Source of the DNA: Bacillus benzoevorans
Lineage (GTDB): Bacteria; Bacillota; Bacilli; Bacillales; Cytobacillaceae
DNA: 58,533 nucleotides
Assembly: GCF_014207535.1 (NCBI RefSeq)
Contig: NZ_JACHGK010000023.1
Coordinates: 1-58,533 of the forward strand
Reading direction: 5' to 3'
Below are positions 17,246 through 27,500 of this stretch, one piece after another. The notes under the pieces are model-generated. The model saw only the letters and a program-made list of their open reading frames with translations, made no database searches and was not told where the DNA came from. The translations under genes and the position numbers were made by a program. Numbering within the stretch: the stretch's first letter is position 1; the number at the start of each line of letters is the position of its first letter.

Positions 17246-17671
17246 GTGGCTAAAAAAGTAATTAAAATGGTAAAATTACAAATCCCTGCTGGTAAAGCAA
17301 ACCCAGCGCCGCCGGTTGGTCCTGCACTAGGTCAAGCAGGTGTTAATATCATGGGATTCTGTAAAGAATTTAATGCTCGTACGGCTGATCAAGCTGGCTT
17401 AATCATTCCGGTTGAAATTACGGTATTTGAAGACCGTTCATTTACATTTATTACGAAAACTCCTCCTGCTGCAGTTCTTTTGAAAGTAGCAGCTGGAATT
17501 CAATCCGGTTCAGGACAACCGAATCGTAATAAAGTAGCAACAGTTAAGCGTGATAAAGTACGCGAGATTGCTGAAACAAAAATGCCTGATCTAAACGCAG
17601 CAAGTGTTGAAGCAGCTATGCGTATGGTTGAAGGTACTGCACGCAGCATGGGTATCGTTATCGAAGACTAA
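17246..17671 (+). CDS. rplK: 50S ribosomal protein L11
   Basis: L11 builds the GTPase-associated centre with 23S rRNA. It has 141 residues starting VAKKVIKMVKLQIPAG, with the proline-rich APPVGPALGQAGVNIM linker and a C-terminal RNA-binding domain with the KMPDLNA motif. The start is GTG 17246 after AAGGAGGTG. An upstream ATG at 17189 lies in the leader and is rejected. Confidence 0.97.
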   Translation: MAKKVIKMVKLQIPAGKANPAPPVGPALGQAGVNIMGFCKEFNARTADQAGLIIPVEITVFEDRSFTFITKTPPAAVLLKVAAGIQSGSGQPNRNKVATVKRDKVREIAETKMPDLNAASVEAAMRMVEGTARSMGIVIED

Positions 17672-17696
17672 TCCATGCCGTAAATGAAGGTTGACA

Positions 17697-17736
17697 AAAG
17701 GTTGCGGGGTTGGAATTGAGTTCACTCGCAACCTTT
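17697..17736 (+). other. Long hairpin after rplK
   Basis: AAAGGTTGCG (17697-17706) pairs perfectly with CGCAACCTTT (17727-17736) around a 20-nt loop. It has only a weak T tract, so it may be a partial terminator or RNA-processing site. Confidence 0.5.
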
Positions 17737-17834
17737 ATTCTGTCTTCCGATTCATGATGTCCCGAGGTTATGTTAATAGAGAAAGCGGCGATTTACTGAC
17801 TTTCCTGTTATGACCCTCTAACCTCTGACATCAG

Positions 17835-17885
17835 AAAAAACGCCGGTCGTTTTTTCAAGTGGGAGGTTATTCCGCTAAAACCACA
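17835..17885 (+). promoter_or_regulatory. Leader of rplA: U-tract hairpin plus L1-type box
   Basis: AAAAAACG-CCGGT-CGTTTTTT (17835-17855) is a terminator-shaped hairpin. It is followed by GTGGGAGG (17859-17866) and ACCACA (17880-17885), the same box seen before rplK. The two together suggest L1-dependent control of rplA independent of rplK. Confidence 0.5.
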
Positions 17886-17904
17886 AATCAAGGAGGAAAT
17901 AATA

Positions 17905-18603
17905 ATGGCTAAAAGAGGTAAGAAGTATTTAGAAGCTGCTAAGCTTGTAGATCGTGCAAAAGCTTATCCAATTAATGAGGCAATGGACCTTGTTAAGAAA
18001 ACAAGTGTAACAAAGTTTGATGCATCTGTTGAGGTTGCTTTCCGTTTAGGCGTTGATCCTAAGAAAGCTGACCAGCAAATCCGCGGAGCAGTAGTGCTTC
18101 CTAACGGAACTGGCAAAACTCAAAGAGTTTTAGTTTTCGCTAAAGGTGAAAAATTAAAAGAAGCAGAAGCTGCCGGTGCAGATTATGTTGGCGATGCAGA
18201 CTATATCAACAAAATCCAACAAGGTTGGTTTGACTTTGATGTAATCGTTGCAACACCTGACATGATGGGTGAAGTCGGTAAACTTGGTCGTGTATTAGGA
18301 CCAAAAGGTTTAATGCCAAACCCTAAAACTGGAACAGTTACATTCGATGTAACGAAAGCAGTTAACGAAATCAAAGCTGGTAAAGTTGAATACCGCGTTG
18401 ACAAAGCTGGTAATATCCATGTTCCAATCGGTAAAACTTCTTTTGAAACAGATAAGCTTGTTGAAAACTTCAACACTATTTTTGATACAATGGTAAAAGT
18501 TAAACCTGCTGCTGCAAAAGGAACTTACATGAAAAATGTAGCGATCACTTCAACAATGGGACCAAGTGTTAAAGTGGATCCTTCTACAGTAACAGCTAGA
18601 TAA
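17905..18603 (+). CDS. rplA: 50S ribosomal protein L1
   Basis: L1 forms the mobile stalk of the E site and normally represses its own mRNA. It has 232 residues starting MAKRGKKYLEAAK, with the GLMPNPKTGTV loop near the middle. AAGGAGGAAATAATA precedes ATG 17905. It is 233 bases after rplK, an unusually long gap filled by hairpins. Confidence 0.97.
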   Translation: MAKRGKKYLEAAKLVDRAKAYPINEAMDLVKKTSVTKFDASVEVAFRLGVDPKKADQQIRGAVVLPNGTGKTQRVLVFAKGEKLKEAEAAGADYVGDADYINKIQQGWFDFDVIVATPDMMGEVGKLGRVLGPKGLMPNPKTGTVTFDVTKAVNEIKAGKVEYRVDKAGNIHVPIGKTSFETDKLVENFNTIFDTMVKVKPAAAKGTYMKNVAITSTMGPSVKVDPSTVTAR

Positions 18604-18611
18604 TAAATATA

Positions 18612-18640
18612 TTGACAAATAGAATTTTTTCGCTTAAGAT
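18612..18640 (+). promoter_or_regulatory. Promoter of rplJ-rplL
   Basis: TTGACA (18612-18617), a 17-nt spacer and TAAGAT (18635-18640), immediately after rplA and upstream of the L10 leader. Confidence 0.65.
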
Positions 18641-18649
18641 AGAATTCGT

Positions 18650-18800
18650 TGTTAAAAAACAAAATAACATTTGTACCATAGACAGCAGGTGCTTATACGC
18701 TTAATATCCTGCCGAGGTCATACGATAGATTTGAAATAAACCGTTTAGCATGACGGCTATTGTAAAAACCTCTGTGTCTATATGATATAGAGGTTTTTAA
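18650..18800 (+). promoter_or_regulatory. Ribosomal protein L10 leader with terminator
   Basis: The segment starting ATAGACAGCAGGTGCTTATACG, with the CCTGCC partner strand, has the shape and conserved bases of the Firmicutes L10 leader bound by the L10-(L12)4 complex. It ends in a terminator: AAAAACCTCT (18764-18773) with AGAGGTTTTT (18789-18798). Limits are approximate. Confidence 0.8.
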
Positions 18801-18843
18801 ATTGACGGGTATAAATGCAGTAATTTTTACAGGAGGTGTAAAG

Positions 18844-19344
18844 ATGAGCAATGCTATCGAATTAAAGAAACAGACCGTAGTAGAAATCGCTGATAAATTA
18901 AAAGCCAGTGTTTCAACTGTAGTAGTTGATTACCGTGGACTAAACGTAGCAGAAGTGACTGAACTTCGTAAACAACTTCGTGAAGCAGGCGTCGACTTCA
19001 AAGTTTACAAAAACACGATGACTCGCCGCGCTGCAGAATCTGTTGATCTTGCTGGATTAAACGAAGTTTTAACAGGTCCTAACGCGATTGCGTTCAGTAC
19101 TGAAGATGTGGTTGCACCAGCTAAAATTATCAATGACTTCGCTAAAAAACACGAAGCTCTTGAAATCAAAGCAGGTGTCATTGAAGGTAACTTAGCAACT
19201 GTGGAAGATATTAAAGCTCTTGCTGAACTTCCATCACGCGAAGGCTTACTTTCTATGTTACTCAGCGTACTTCAAGCACCAATCCGCAACCTTGCCCTTG
19301 CAGCAAAAGCTGTTGCCGAACAAAAGGAAGAACAAGGCGCGTAA
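18844..19344 (+). CDS. rplJ: 50S ribosomal protein L10
   Basis: L10 anchors L7/L12 dimers to the ribosome. It has 166 residues starting MSNAIELKKQTVVEIADKLK, with the rRNA-binding VVDYRGL segment and a C-terminal helix that carries L12. ATG 18844 follows AGGAGGTGTAAAG; an in-frame ATG at 18802 lies in the leader and is rejected. Confidence 0.96.
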   Translation: MSNAIELKKQTVVEIADKLKASVSTVVVDYRGLNVAEVTELRKQLREAGVDFKVYKNTMTRRAAESVDLAGLNEVLTGPNAIAFSTEDVVAPAKIINDFAKKHEALEIKAGVIEGNLATVEDIKALAELPSREGLLSMLLSVLQAPIRNLALAAKAVAEQKEEQGA

Positions 19345-19398
19345 GCTAAAAAGAACGTCTTAAAATGATAAACCCAAAAATAAGGAGGAAAATCAATC

Positions 19399-19764
19399 AT
19401 GACTAAAGAACAAATCATTGAAGCAGTTAAAAGCATGACTGTTTTAGAATTAAACGACTTAGTAAAAGCAATCGAAGAAGAATTTGGCGTAACTGCTGCT
19501 GCTCCTGTAGCTGTAGTGGGCGGAGCTGCTGGCGGCGCTGCTGCTGAAGAACAAACTGAATTTGACGTTGTTCTTGCATCTGCAGGCGACCAAAAAATCA
19601 AAGTTATCAAAGTTGTACGTGAAATCACAGGTCTTGGACTTAAAGAAGCGAAAGAACTTGTTGACAACACTCCAAAAGCAGTTAAAGAAGCAGTTTCTAA
19701 AGAAGAAGCTGAAGAAATCAAAGCTAAACTTGAAGAAGTTGGAGCTGGCGTTGAAGTTAAGTAA
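19399..19764 (+). CDS. rplL: 50S ribosomal protein L7/L12
   Basis: L7/L12 is the stalk protein that recruits translation GTPases. It has 121 residues: an N-terminal dimerisation helix, an Ala/Gly-rich hinge (about 35-50) and a C-terminal domain with GLGLKEAKELVDN. The codon choice is strongly biased, as expected for a very highly expressed gene. AAGGAGG precedes ATG 19399. Confidence 0.97.
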   Translation: MTKEQIIEAVKSMTVLELNDLVKAIEEEFGVTAAAPVAVVGGAAGGAAAEEQTEFDVVLASAGDQKIKVIKVVREITGLGLKEAKELVDNTPKAVKEAVSKEEAEEIKAKLEEVGAGVEVK

Positions 19765-19775
19765 TCCATCAGGTG

Positions 19776-19804
19776 AAAAGCCCGCTGTATAAGCGGGCTT
19801 TTTT
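19776..19804 (+). terminator. Terminator of rplJ-rplL
   Basis: AAAAGCCCGC (19776-19785) pairs with GCGGGCTTTT (19793-19802) around TGTATAA and continues into more T residues. Confidence 0.95.
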
Positions 19805-19846
19805 GCTGTAAATTCCTCAAGACTTCTCCTGGACGGAGGTAAGAAT

Positions 19847-20452
19847 ATGTCTGATCATTATTATTCCCGAACACAAAATGTTGAAAGTGATCCTAAGAAC
19901 TGGGATTTCACCTTAAAAGGAACCCGCTTCCGTTTCAAAACGGATAATGGTGTTTTTTCGAAAAAAGAAGTAGATTTCGGCTCCAGATTATTAATAGAAA
20001 CCTTTACGATGCCTGAAACACAAGGGGATGTACTGGATGTTGGCTGCGGCTACGGACCAATTGGTCTCGCGGTAGCAAAGCATTGGCCGGAGCGGATGGT
20101 TCATATGGTCGACGTGAATTTGCGTGCTATTGGGCTGGCAAAGGATAATAGTGAACTCAATGGTATATCCAATGTCAAAATATATGAAAGTGATCGGCTG
20201 AGTGCGGTGAGTAACTTAAGGTTTGCTGCTATTCTGACGAACCCGCCTATTCGTGCCGGTAAAAAAACAGTCCATGAAATATATGAAGAGAGTTTCGAAT
20301 GTCTCCTTCCCGGCGGCGAGCTGTGGGTTGTGATTCAAAAGAAGCAAGGTGCTCCTTCAACGATTGATAAGCTTTTTGAGCTGTTTGGAAATGTTGAAAC
20401 GGTTGTGAAGAAGAAGGGCTACTATATTATTAAGGCTATTCGCGAGTCGTAA
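19847..20452 (+). CDS. ybxB: Class I SAM-dependent methyltransferase YbxB (RsmC-like)
   Basis: This 201-residue protein has the SAM-binding motif VLDVGCGYGPIG and the NPPIRAGK catalytic motif typical of N2-guanine (RsmC-type) rRNA methyltransferases. The precise target is not shown by sequence. ACGGAGGTAAGAAT precedes ATG 19847. It sits between the L10 operon terminator and the rpoB promoter, as in B. subtilis. Confidence 0.9.
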   Translation: MSDHYYSRTQNVESDPKNWDFTLKGTRFRFKTDNGVFSKKEVDFGSRLLIETFTMPETQGDVLDVGCGYGPIGLAVAKHWPERMVHMVDVNLRAIGLAKDNSELNGISNVKIYESDRLSAVSNLRFAAILTNPPIRAGKKTVHEIYEESFECLLPGGELWVVIQKKQGAPSTIDKLFELFGNVETVVKKKGYYIIKAIRES

Positions 20453-20487
20453 ACCGGAAAGAATCTAAATATTTCGGTAGAAAATTG

Positions 20488-20516
20488 TTGACTGGCTTGT
20501 ATCATTGTGATAGCAT
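20488..20516 (+). promoter_or_regulatory. Promoter of rpoB-rpoC
   Basis: TTGACT (20488-20493), 17 nt, TAGCAT (20511-20516). It gives an untranslated leader of about 250 nt. Confidence 0.55.
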
Positions 20517-20626
20517 TGTAAAATGCCAATAGATTATTTTCTCTATATTACTAAATTAATCGTTTGTTGTATAAATTTGGTATATATGGGGAAACTAATA
20601 AAATAATAGTCGTATTGTGAAATTGT

Positions 20627-20656
20627 GGTTTTTGAAGTAAAAACCCTTTTTCTTTT
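20627..20656 (+). terminator. Attenuator-like hairpin in the rpoB leader
   Basis: GGTTTTT (20627-20633) pairs with AAAAACC (20639-20645) around GAAGT, followed by CTTTTTCTTTTTG. The stem is mostly A-U, so termination is probably partial. The rest of the 322-bp ybxB-rpoB gap shows no gene. Confidence 0.45.
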
Positions 20657-20774
20657 TGTCCTATCGGAAATAGATTTCCTTTCCTATTGTTTATTTACGA
20701 TTTTAGGGGGATGTTTTCTATTCTTATAGGATGTATAAATGTAATAATTACGCTTGATTTGAGGGGTGAATCAG

Positions 20775-23700
20775 TTGACAGGTCAACTAGTTCAGTATGG
20801 ACGACACCGCCAACGAAGAAGTTACGCACGGATCAGTGAAGTTTTAGAATTACCGAATCTTATTGAAATCCAAACCTCTTCCTATCAGTGGTTTCTTGAT
20901 GAAGGTTTACGTGAAATGTTCCAGGATATTTCACCGATTGAAGATTTTACTGGTAATCTATCGCTTGAATTTATTGATTACAGTCTTGGCGAACCAAAGT
21001 ATGATGTTCCAGAATCGAAAGAACGCGATGTTACATATGCAGCACCATTGCGTGTAAAAGTGCGTCTTGTAAACAAAGAAACAGGTGAAGTAAAAGACCA
21101 GGATGTCTTTATGGGTGATTTTCCGCTAATGACAGAAACGGGCACGTTTGTTATTAACGGTGCAGAGCGCGTTATTGTTTCTCAGCTCGTTCGTTCACCA
21201 AGTGTTTACTTCAGCAGTAAACTTGATAAGAATGGTAAAAAAGGATTTACAGCTACTGTCATTCCAAACCGCGGAGCTTGGCTGGAATATGAAACAGATG
21301 CTAAAGACGTGGTGTATGTAAGGATTGATCGTACGCGGAAACTGCCCGTTACGGTTCTTTTGCGCGCACTTGGTTTCGGATCAGATCAAGAAATTATCGA
21401 TTTGATAGGTGATAATGAATACCTCCGTAATACGTTAGAAAAGGACAATACGGAAGGCACGGAAAAAGCATTGCTTGAGATATATGAACGTTTGCGTCCG
21501 GGTGAACCGCCTACTGTAGATAACGCAAAAAGTTTATTGGTTTCAAGATTCTTTGACCCTAAACGTTATGACCTGGCAAATGTTGGACGATACAAAATCA
21601 ACAAAAAGCTTCATATTAAAAATAGATTATTTGGTCAAAGACTGGCAGAAACGCTGGTAGATCCTGAAACAGGTGAAATTGTTGCCGAAAAGGGGACTTT
21701 GCTGGACCGCCGTAATTTAGATCGTATTATTCCAAATTTGGAAAAGAATATTAGTTTTACCACATTAAGTCCATATGGCGGCGTAGTTGAGGAAGATGTT
21801 CTTCTTCAATCGGTTAAAATTCACGCTCCAAATGAGGATGAAAAGGTCATTAATGTCATCAGTAATGCCTATGTAATAGATGAAGTGAAAAATATTGCAC
21901 CGGCTGATATTATTGCTTCCATCAGCTATTTCTTCAACTTGCTGCACGGTGTTGGTGATACAGATGATATCGATCATTTAGGAAACAGACGTCTTCGTTC
22001 TGTTGGAGAACTCTTGCAAAACCAATTTAGGATTGGTTTATCAAGGATGGAACGTGTTGTACGTGAAAGAATGTCCATTCAGGATACAAACACGATTACA
22101 CCGCAGCAGCTTATTAATATTCGCCCGGTAATTGCGTCAATCAAAGAGTTCTTCGGAAGCTCGCAGTTATCTCAATTTATGGACCAAACCAACCCGCTGG
22201 CAGAATTAACGCACAAACGTCGTCTGTCTGCATTAGGACCAGGTGGATTAACACGCGAACGTGCTGGTATGGAAGTTCGTGACGTCCACTATTCCCACTA
22301 CGGCCGGATGTGTCCGATTGAAACGCCTGAAGGTCCAAACATTGGACTAATCAACTCATTGTCATCTTATGCAAAGGTCAATAAGTTCGGTTTTATTGAA
22401 ACCCCGTATCGTAGAGTAGACCCTGATACAGGCTTGGTAACCGACCATATTGATTATTTAACAGCAGATGAAGAAGACAATTATGTAGTGGCACAGGCAA
22501 ATTCCCGTCTTGATGAAAACGGGGCCTTCATGGACGAAGAAGTAGTTTCCCGTTTCCGTGGTGAAAATACAGCGGTAAAAAGAGAAAGAATCGACTATAT
22601 GGATGTATCGCCGAAACAGGTTGTATCAGCCGCAACAGCGTGTATTCCATTCTTAGAGAACGATGACTCAAACCGTGCGTTAATGGGGGCAAACATGCAG
22701 CGTCAGGCTGTGCCTCTTATGCAGCCGGAAGCACCAAGAGTAGGTACTGGTATGGAATACGTATCAGGGAAAGACTCTGGGGCAGCTGTTATTTGTAAAT
22801 ATAACGGTATTGTTGAGCATGTTGAAGCCCGCGAAGTGTGGGTACGCCGTATTGAGGCAGTAGATGGACAGGAAGTAAAAGGCAACCTCGATAAATATCG
22901 TTTGCTTAAATTTATCCGCTCTAACCAAGGTACATGCTATAACCAGCGTCCGATTGTTGCAGTTGGTGACAAGGTAACAAAAGGCGAGATCTTAGCTGAC
23001 GGTCCGTCAATGGAGCTTGGTGAGCTTGCTCTAGGTCGTAATGTCCTTGTTGCTTTCATGACATGGGACGGTTATAACTATGAGGATGCCATCATCATGA
23101 GTGAACGCCTTGTTAAGGATGATGTTTATACATCTATTCATATTGAAGAATATGAATCTGAGTCCCGTGATACGAAGCTTGGACCGGAAGAAATTACCCG
23201 CGATATACCAAACGTAGGGGAAGATGCTCTGCGTAACCTTGATGAACGCGGTATTATCCGTATCGGTGCAGAAGTAAAGGACGGCGATCTTCTTGTAGGT
23301 AAAGTAACACCAAAAGGGGTCACTGAATTAACGGCTGAGGAACGCTTATTACACGCAATCTTTGGTGAAAAGGCCCGTGAAGTCCGTGATACTTCTCTTC
23401 GTGTTCCACATGGAGGCGGCGGTATCGTACTGGATGTGAAGGTCTTTAACCGCGAAGATGGCGATGAACTTCCTCCAGGTGTTAATCAACTCGTTCGTGT
23501 GTACATTGTTCAGAAACGGAAAATCTCCGCTGGTGATAAGATGGCCGGACGCCATGGTAATAAAGGGGTTATCTCGCGTATTTTACCGGAAGAAGATATG
23601 CCTTACTTACCGGATGGCACACCTGTTGATATCATGTTAAATCCATTAGGGGTACCTTCACGGATGAACATCGGTCAGGTGCTGGAGCTTCATTTAGGAA

Positions 23701-24332
23701 TGGCAGCGAGATCACTAGGTATTCATGTTGCTACACCGGTATTTGACGGTGCAACTGAGGATGATGTTTGGGATACGATTGAAGAAGCCGGAATGGCTTA
23801 TGATGCTAAAACGATTCTCTACGATGGAAGAACAGGTGAACCGTTTGATAACCGCGTTTCTGTCGGAGTCATGTACATGATCAAATTAGCACACATGGTA
23901 GACGATAAACTTCATGCCCGTTCAACAGGTCCTTACTCACTTGTCACGCAGCAGCCGCTTGGCGGTAAAGCGCAGTTCGGTGGACAGCGTTTTGGTGAAA
24001 TGGAAGTATGGGCTCTTGAAGCATACGGTGCGGCATATACGCTTCAGGAAATCCTAACGGTTAAATCAGATGATGTTGTCGGTCGTGTGAAAACGTATGA
24101 AGCCATTGTTAAAGGCGAAAATGTACCTGAACCGGGTGTTCCTGAGTCATTTAAAGTATTAATTAAAGAACTTCAAAGTTTAGGTATGGACGTTAAGATC
24201 CTTTCCGGTGATGAAAAAGAAATCGAAATGCGCGATCCGGAAGATGATGATGATATCCAGCAGTCAGAACCTTTAACCGTTGTGACTGAAACGCAAAATG
24301 TTGAATCTGAGAAAGTTGGATTAAACGAATAA
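20775..24332 (+). CDS. rpoB: DNA-directed RNA polymerase subunit beta
   Basis: RpoB forms half of the polymerase active-site cleft. The protein is 1185 residues. The rifampicin-pocket segment SQFMDQTNPLAELTHKRR looks wild type, so a sensitive enzyme is predicted. Conserved GDKMAGRHGNKGV and the C-terminal LGGKAQFGGQRFGEME clamp segment are intact. The TTG start at 20775 follows GAGGGGTGA and matches the TTG start of B. subtilis rpoB. The acidic C-terminal tail is variable. Confidence 0.97.
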   Translation: MTGQLVQYGRHRQRRSYARISEVLELPNLIEIQTSSYQWFLDEGLREMFQDISPIEDFTGNLSLEFIDYSLGEPKYDVPESKERDVTYAAPLRVKVRLVNKETGEVKDQDVFMGDFPLMTETGTFVINGAERVIVSQLVRSPSVYFSSKLDKNGKKGFTATVIPNRGAWLEYETDAKDVVYVRIDRTRKLPVTVLLRALGFGSDQEIIDLIGDNEYLRNTLEKDNTEGTEKALLEIYERLRPGEPPTVDNAKSLLVSRFFDPKRYDLANVGRYKINKKLHIKNRLFGQRLAETLVDPETGEIVAEKGTLLDRRNLDRIIPNLEKNISFTTLSPYGGVVEEDVLLQSVKIHAPNEDEKVINVISNAYVIDEVKNIAPADIIASISYFFNLLHGVGDTDDIDHLGNRRLRSVGELLQNQFRIGLSRMERVVRERMSIQDTNTITPQQLINIRPVIASIKEFFGSSQLSQFMDQTNPLAELTHKRRLSALGPGGLTRERAGMEVRDVHYSHYGRMCPIETPEGPNIGLINSLSSYAKVNKFGFIETPYRRVDPDTGLVTDHIDYLTADEEDNYVVAQANSRLDENGAFMDEEVVSRFRGENTAVKRERIDYMDVSPKQVVSAATACIPFLENDDSNRALMGANMQRQAVPLMQPEAPRVGTGMEYVSGKDSGAAVICKYNGIVEHVEAREVWVRRIEAVDGQEVKGNLDKYRLLKFIRSNQGTCYNQRPIVAVGDKVTKGEILADGPSMELGELALGRNVLVAFMTWDGYNYEDAIIMSERLVKDDVYTSIHIEEYESESRDTKLGPEEITRDIPNVGEDALRNLDERGIIRIGAEVKDGDLLVGKVTPKGVTELTAEERLLHAIFGEKAREVRDTSLRVPHGGGGIVLDVKVFNREDGDELPPGVNQLVRVYIVQKRKISAGDKMAGRHGNKGVISRILPEEDMPYLPDGTPVDIMLNPLGVPSRMNIGQVLELHLGMAARSLGIHVATPVFDGATEDDVWDTIEEAGMAYDAKTILYDGRTGEPFDNRVSVGVMYMIKLAHMVDDKLHARSTGPYSLVTQQPLGGKAQFGGQRFGEMEVWALEAYGAAYTLQEILTVKSDDVVGRVKTYEAIVKGENVPEPGVPESFKVLIKELQSLGMDVKILSGDEKEIEMRDPEDDDDIQQSEPLTVVTETQNVESEKVGLNE

Positions 24333-24525
24333 AAAATGGCAATACAGGGATGGCTCAAGTTTCTATTTGGGCTTCCTCTCGTCTTGTCATTGTTGAAATA
24401 AGCAGTTTATGAAAAATTAAATAGTTCTGTTCATTGTTTTCCATAGATGGGGAGAGTTTACCGGTAATCAATCGGTATTATAACAGTCAAGGTTAAACCC
24501 GGAGATGAAAAGGGAGGTAGGCCCC

Positions 24526-27500
24526 TTGCTTGATGTAAATAATTTTGAGTATATGAAAATCGGCCTTGCATCACCAGATAAAATTCGTTCTTGGTCATAT
24601 GGTGAGGTTAAAAAGCCAGAAACAATAAACTATCGTACGTTAAAGCCGGAGAAAGACGGCTTATTTTGTGAACGTATTTTCGGACCGCAAAAAGACTGGG
24701 AATGTCATTGTGGTAAGTACAAACGTGTGCGCTATAAAGGCGTCGTATGTGATCGATGCGGCGTTGAAGTTACCCGTGCCAAGGTTCGGCGTGAACGCAT
24801 GGGACATATTGAATTAGCAGCTCCAGTTTCCCATATATGGTATTTCAAAGGAATTCCGAGCCGGATGGGGCTTGTTCTTGATATGTCACCGCGTGCATTA
24901 GAAGAAGTTATTTATTTTGCTTCTTATGTTGTCACAGACTCAGGTGAAACCACTCTTGAAAAGAAACAACTATTGTCCGAAAAGGAATACCGTGCATACC
25001 GTGAAAAGTACGGCAATAAATTTCAAGCATCAATGGGTGCGGAATCGATTAAAAAACTGCTTCAGGATATCGATTTAACCAAAGAAGCAGATATGCTGAA
25101 GGAAGAACTTAAAAGTGCACAAGGACAGCGCCGTACAAGAGCAATTAAACGTCTTGAAGTCATTGAAGCATTCCGCGGTTCAGGCAATGAGCCATCATGG
25201 ATGATTCTTGATGTACTGCCGGTTATTCCTCCGGAGCTGCGCCCGATGGTTCAGCTTGATGGCGGGAGATTTGCTACATCTGACTTAAACGATTTATACC
25301 GCCGTGTAATCAACCGTAACAATCGTTTAAAGCGTTTGTTAGATCTAGGTGCTCCTAGCATTATCGTACAAAATGAAAAACGGATGCTGCAGGAAGCTGT
25401 CGATGCCTTAATCGATAACGGCCGCCGCGGACGTCCGGTAACAGGACCTGGTAACAGACCGCTAAAATCTCTTTCACATATGTTGAAAGGGAAGCAGGGA
25501 CGTTTCCGTCAAAACCTTCTTGGAAAACGTGTCGACTATTCCGGCCGTTCTGTAATTGTTGTAGGTCCAAACTTAAAAATGTATCAATGCGGTCTGCCGA
25601 AAGAAATGGCCTTAGAGCTTTTCAAACCTTTTGTCATGAAAGAATTGGTTGAAAAAGGTCTGGCTCATAATATCAAATCAGCAAAACGCAAAATTGAACG
25701 CGTACAGCCTGAAATTTGGGACGTATTAGAAGAAGTCATTAAAGAACACCCGGTATTATTGAACCGTGCACCGACACTGCATAGACTAGGGATCCAAGCG
25801 TTTGAACCGACTCTTGTAGAGGGACGTGCCATCCGTCTTCACCCGCTCGTTTGTACGGCTTATAACGCCGACTTTGATGGTGACCAAATGGCGGTTCACG
25901 TACCGCTTTCTGCAGAGGCTCAGGCTGAAGCACGTCTTTTAATGCTTGCAGCGCAGAACATTTTGAATCCGAAGGATGGTAAACCGGTTGTTACACCTTC
26001 TCAGGACATGGTATTAGGTAACTATTATCTAACTCTAGAAAGAGAAGGATCAGTTGGGGAAGGTATGATCTTCAACGATACGAATGAGGCCCTTCTTGCT
26101 TATCAAAATGGCTACACCCATTTACACACTCGTATTGCTGTTCGTGCCAGCTCACTGAATAATCCGACATTCACGGAAGAACAAAATCAAAAGCTGTTAA
26201 TTACGACAGTTGGTAAGTTAGTCTTTAATGAAATCTTGCCAAAATCATTCCCATATATCAATGAACCTACGAAGAATAATCTTGAAGTTGAAACACCGGC
26301 TAAATATTTTGTTGAACGCGGGACAGATGTGAAAGCTGCTATTAAACAAATGCCGCTTGTGGATCCATTCAAGAAGAAGATTCTGGGTAATATCATTGCT
26401 GAAGTATTTAAACGCTATAAAATTACTGAAACGTCTAAAATGCTTGACCGCATGAAGGATCTTGGCTTTAAATACTCAACAAAAGCAGGTATTACAGTTG
26501 GGGTTGCCGATATCGTGGTATTAGGCGAGAAAAAGGAAATTATTGATGAAGCACAAACAAAGGTTGAAAATGTATTAAAGCAGTTTAGACGCGGTTTAAT
26601 CACAGAGGAAGAGCGCTACGATCGTGTCATCTCGATTTGGAGTGCCGCGAAGGATACGATCCAGTCTAAACTGATGAAATCCTTAGAAAATACGAACCCG
26701 ATCTTTATGATGAGTGATTCAGGGGCACGTGGTAACGCATCAAACTTCACTCAGCTTGCCGGTATGCGCGGATTGATGGCTAACCCGGCCGGACGTATTA
26801 TCGAGTTGCCAATCATCTCTAGTTTCCGTGAAGGATTAACAGTATTAGAGTACTTTATCTCCACTCACGGAGCGCGGAAAGGTCTTGCCGATACAGCTCT
26901 GAAGACTGCTGACTCAGGTTACTTAACAAGGCGTCTTGTTGATGTTGCGCAGGATGTTATCGTTCGTGATGATGATTGCGGTACAGATCGCGGAATATTA
27001 GTTTCGGCATTAAAAGACGGTACAGAAATCATTGAAGCTTTGGATGAACGTCTTATTGGCCGTTATGCTAGAAAGGCAATCAGACATCCGGAAACGAAGG
27101 AAGTCATCGTACCGGAAAACGGGTTAATTACGGAAGACTTAGCAATTGAAATTACCGAAGCAAATATTGAGGAAGTGTGGATTCGTTCTGCATTTACATG
27201 TAATACCCGTCATGGCGTATGTAAAAAATGCTACGGACGGAACCTGGCTACAGGGCAAGAGGTTGAAGTCGGGGAATCTGTTGGTATTATCGCCGCACAA
27301 TCCATCGGTGAACCAGGTACCCAGTTAACCATGCGTACTTTCCATACCGGTGGGGTTGCCGGAGACGATATTACACAAGGTTTGCCGCGTATTCAGGAAA
27401 TCTTCGAAGCGCGTAACCCGAAAGGTCAAGCTGTTATTACAGAGATTGACGGGGTAGTCGTTGGCATTAATGAAGGTCGTGACCGCCAGCATGAAATCGT

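Noticed and set aside
19272..19874. 200-codon frame antisense to rplL
   Set aside because: It is a by-product of the biased codons of rplJ-rplL and crosses the terminator; no family resemblance.
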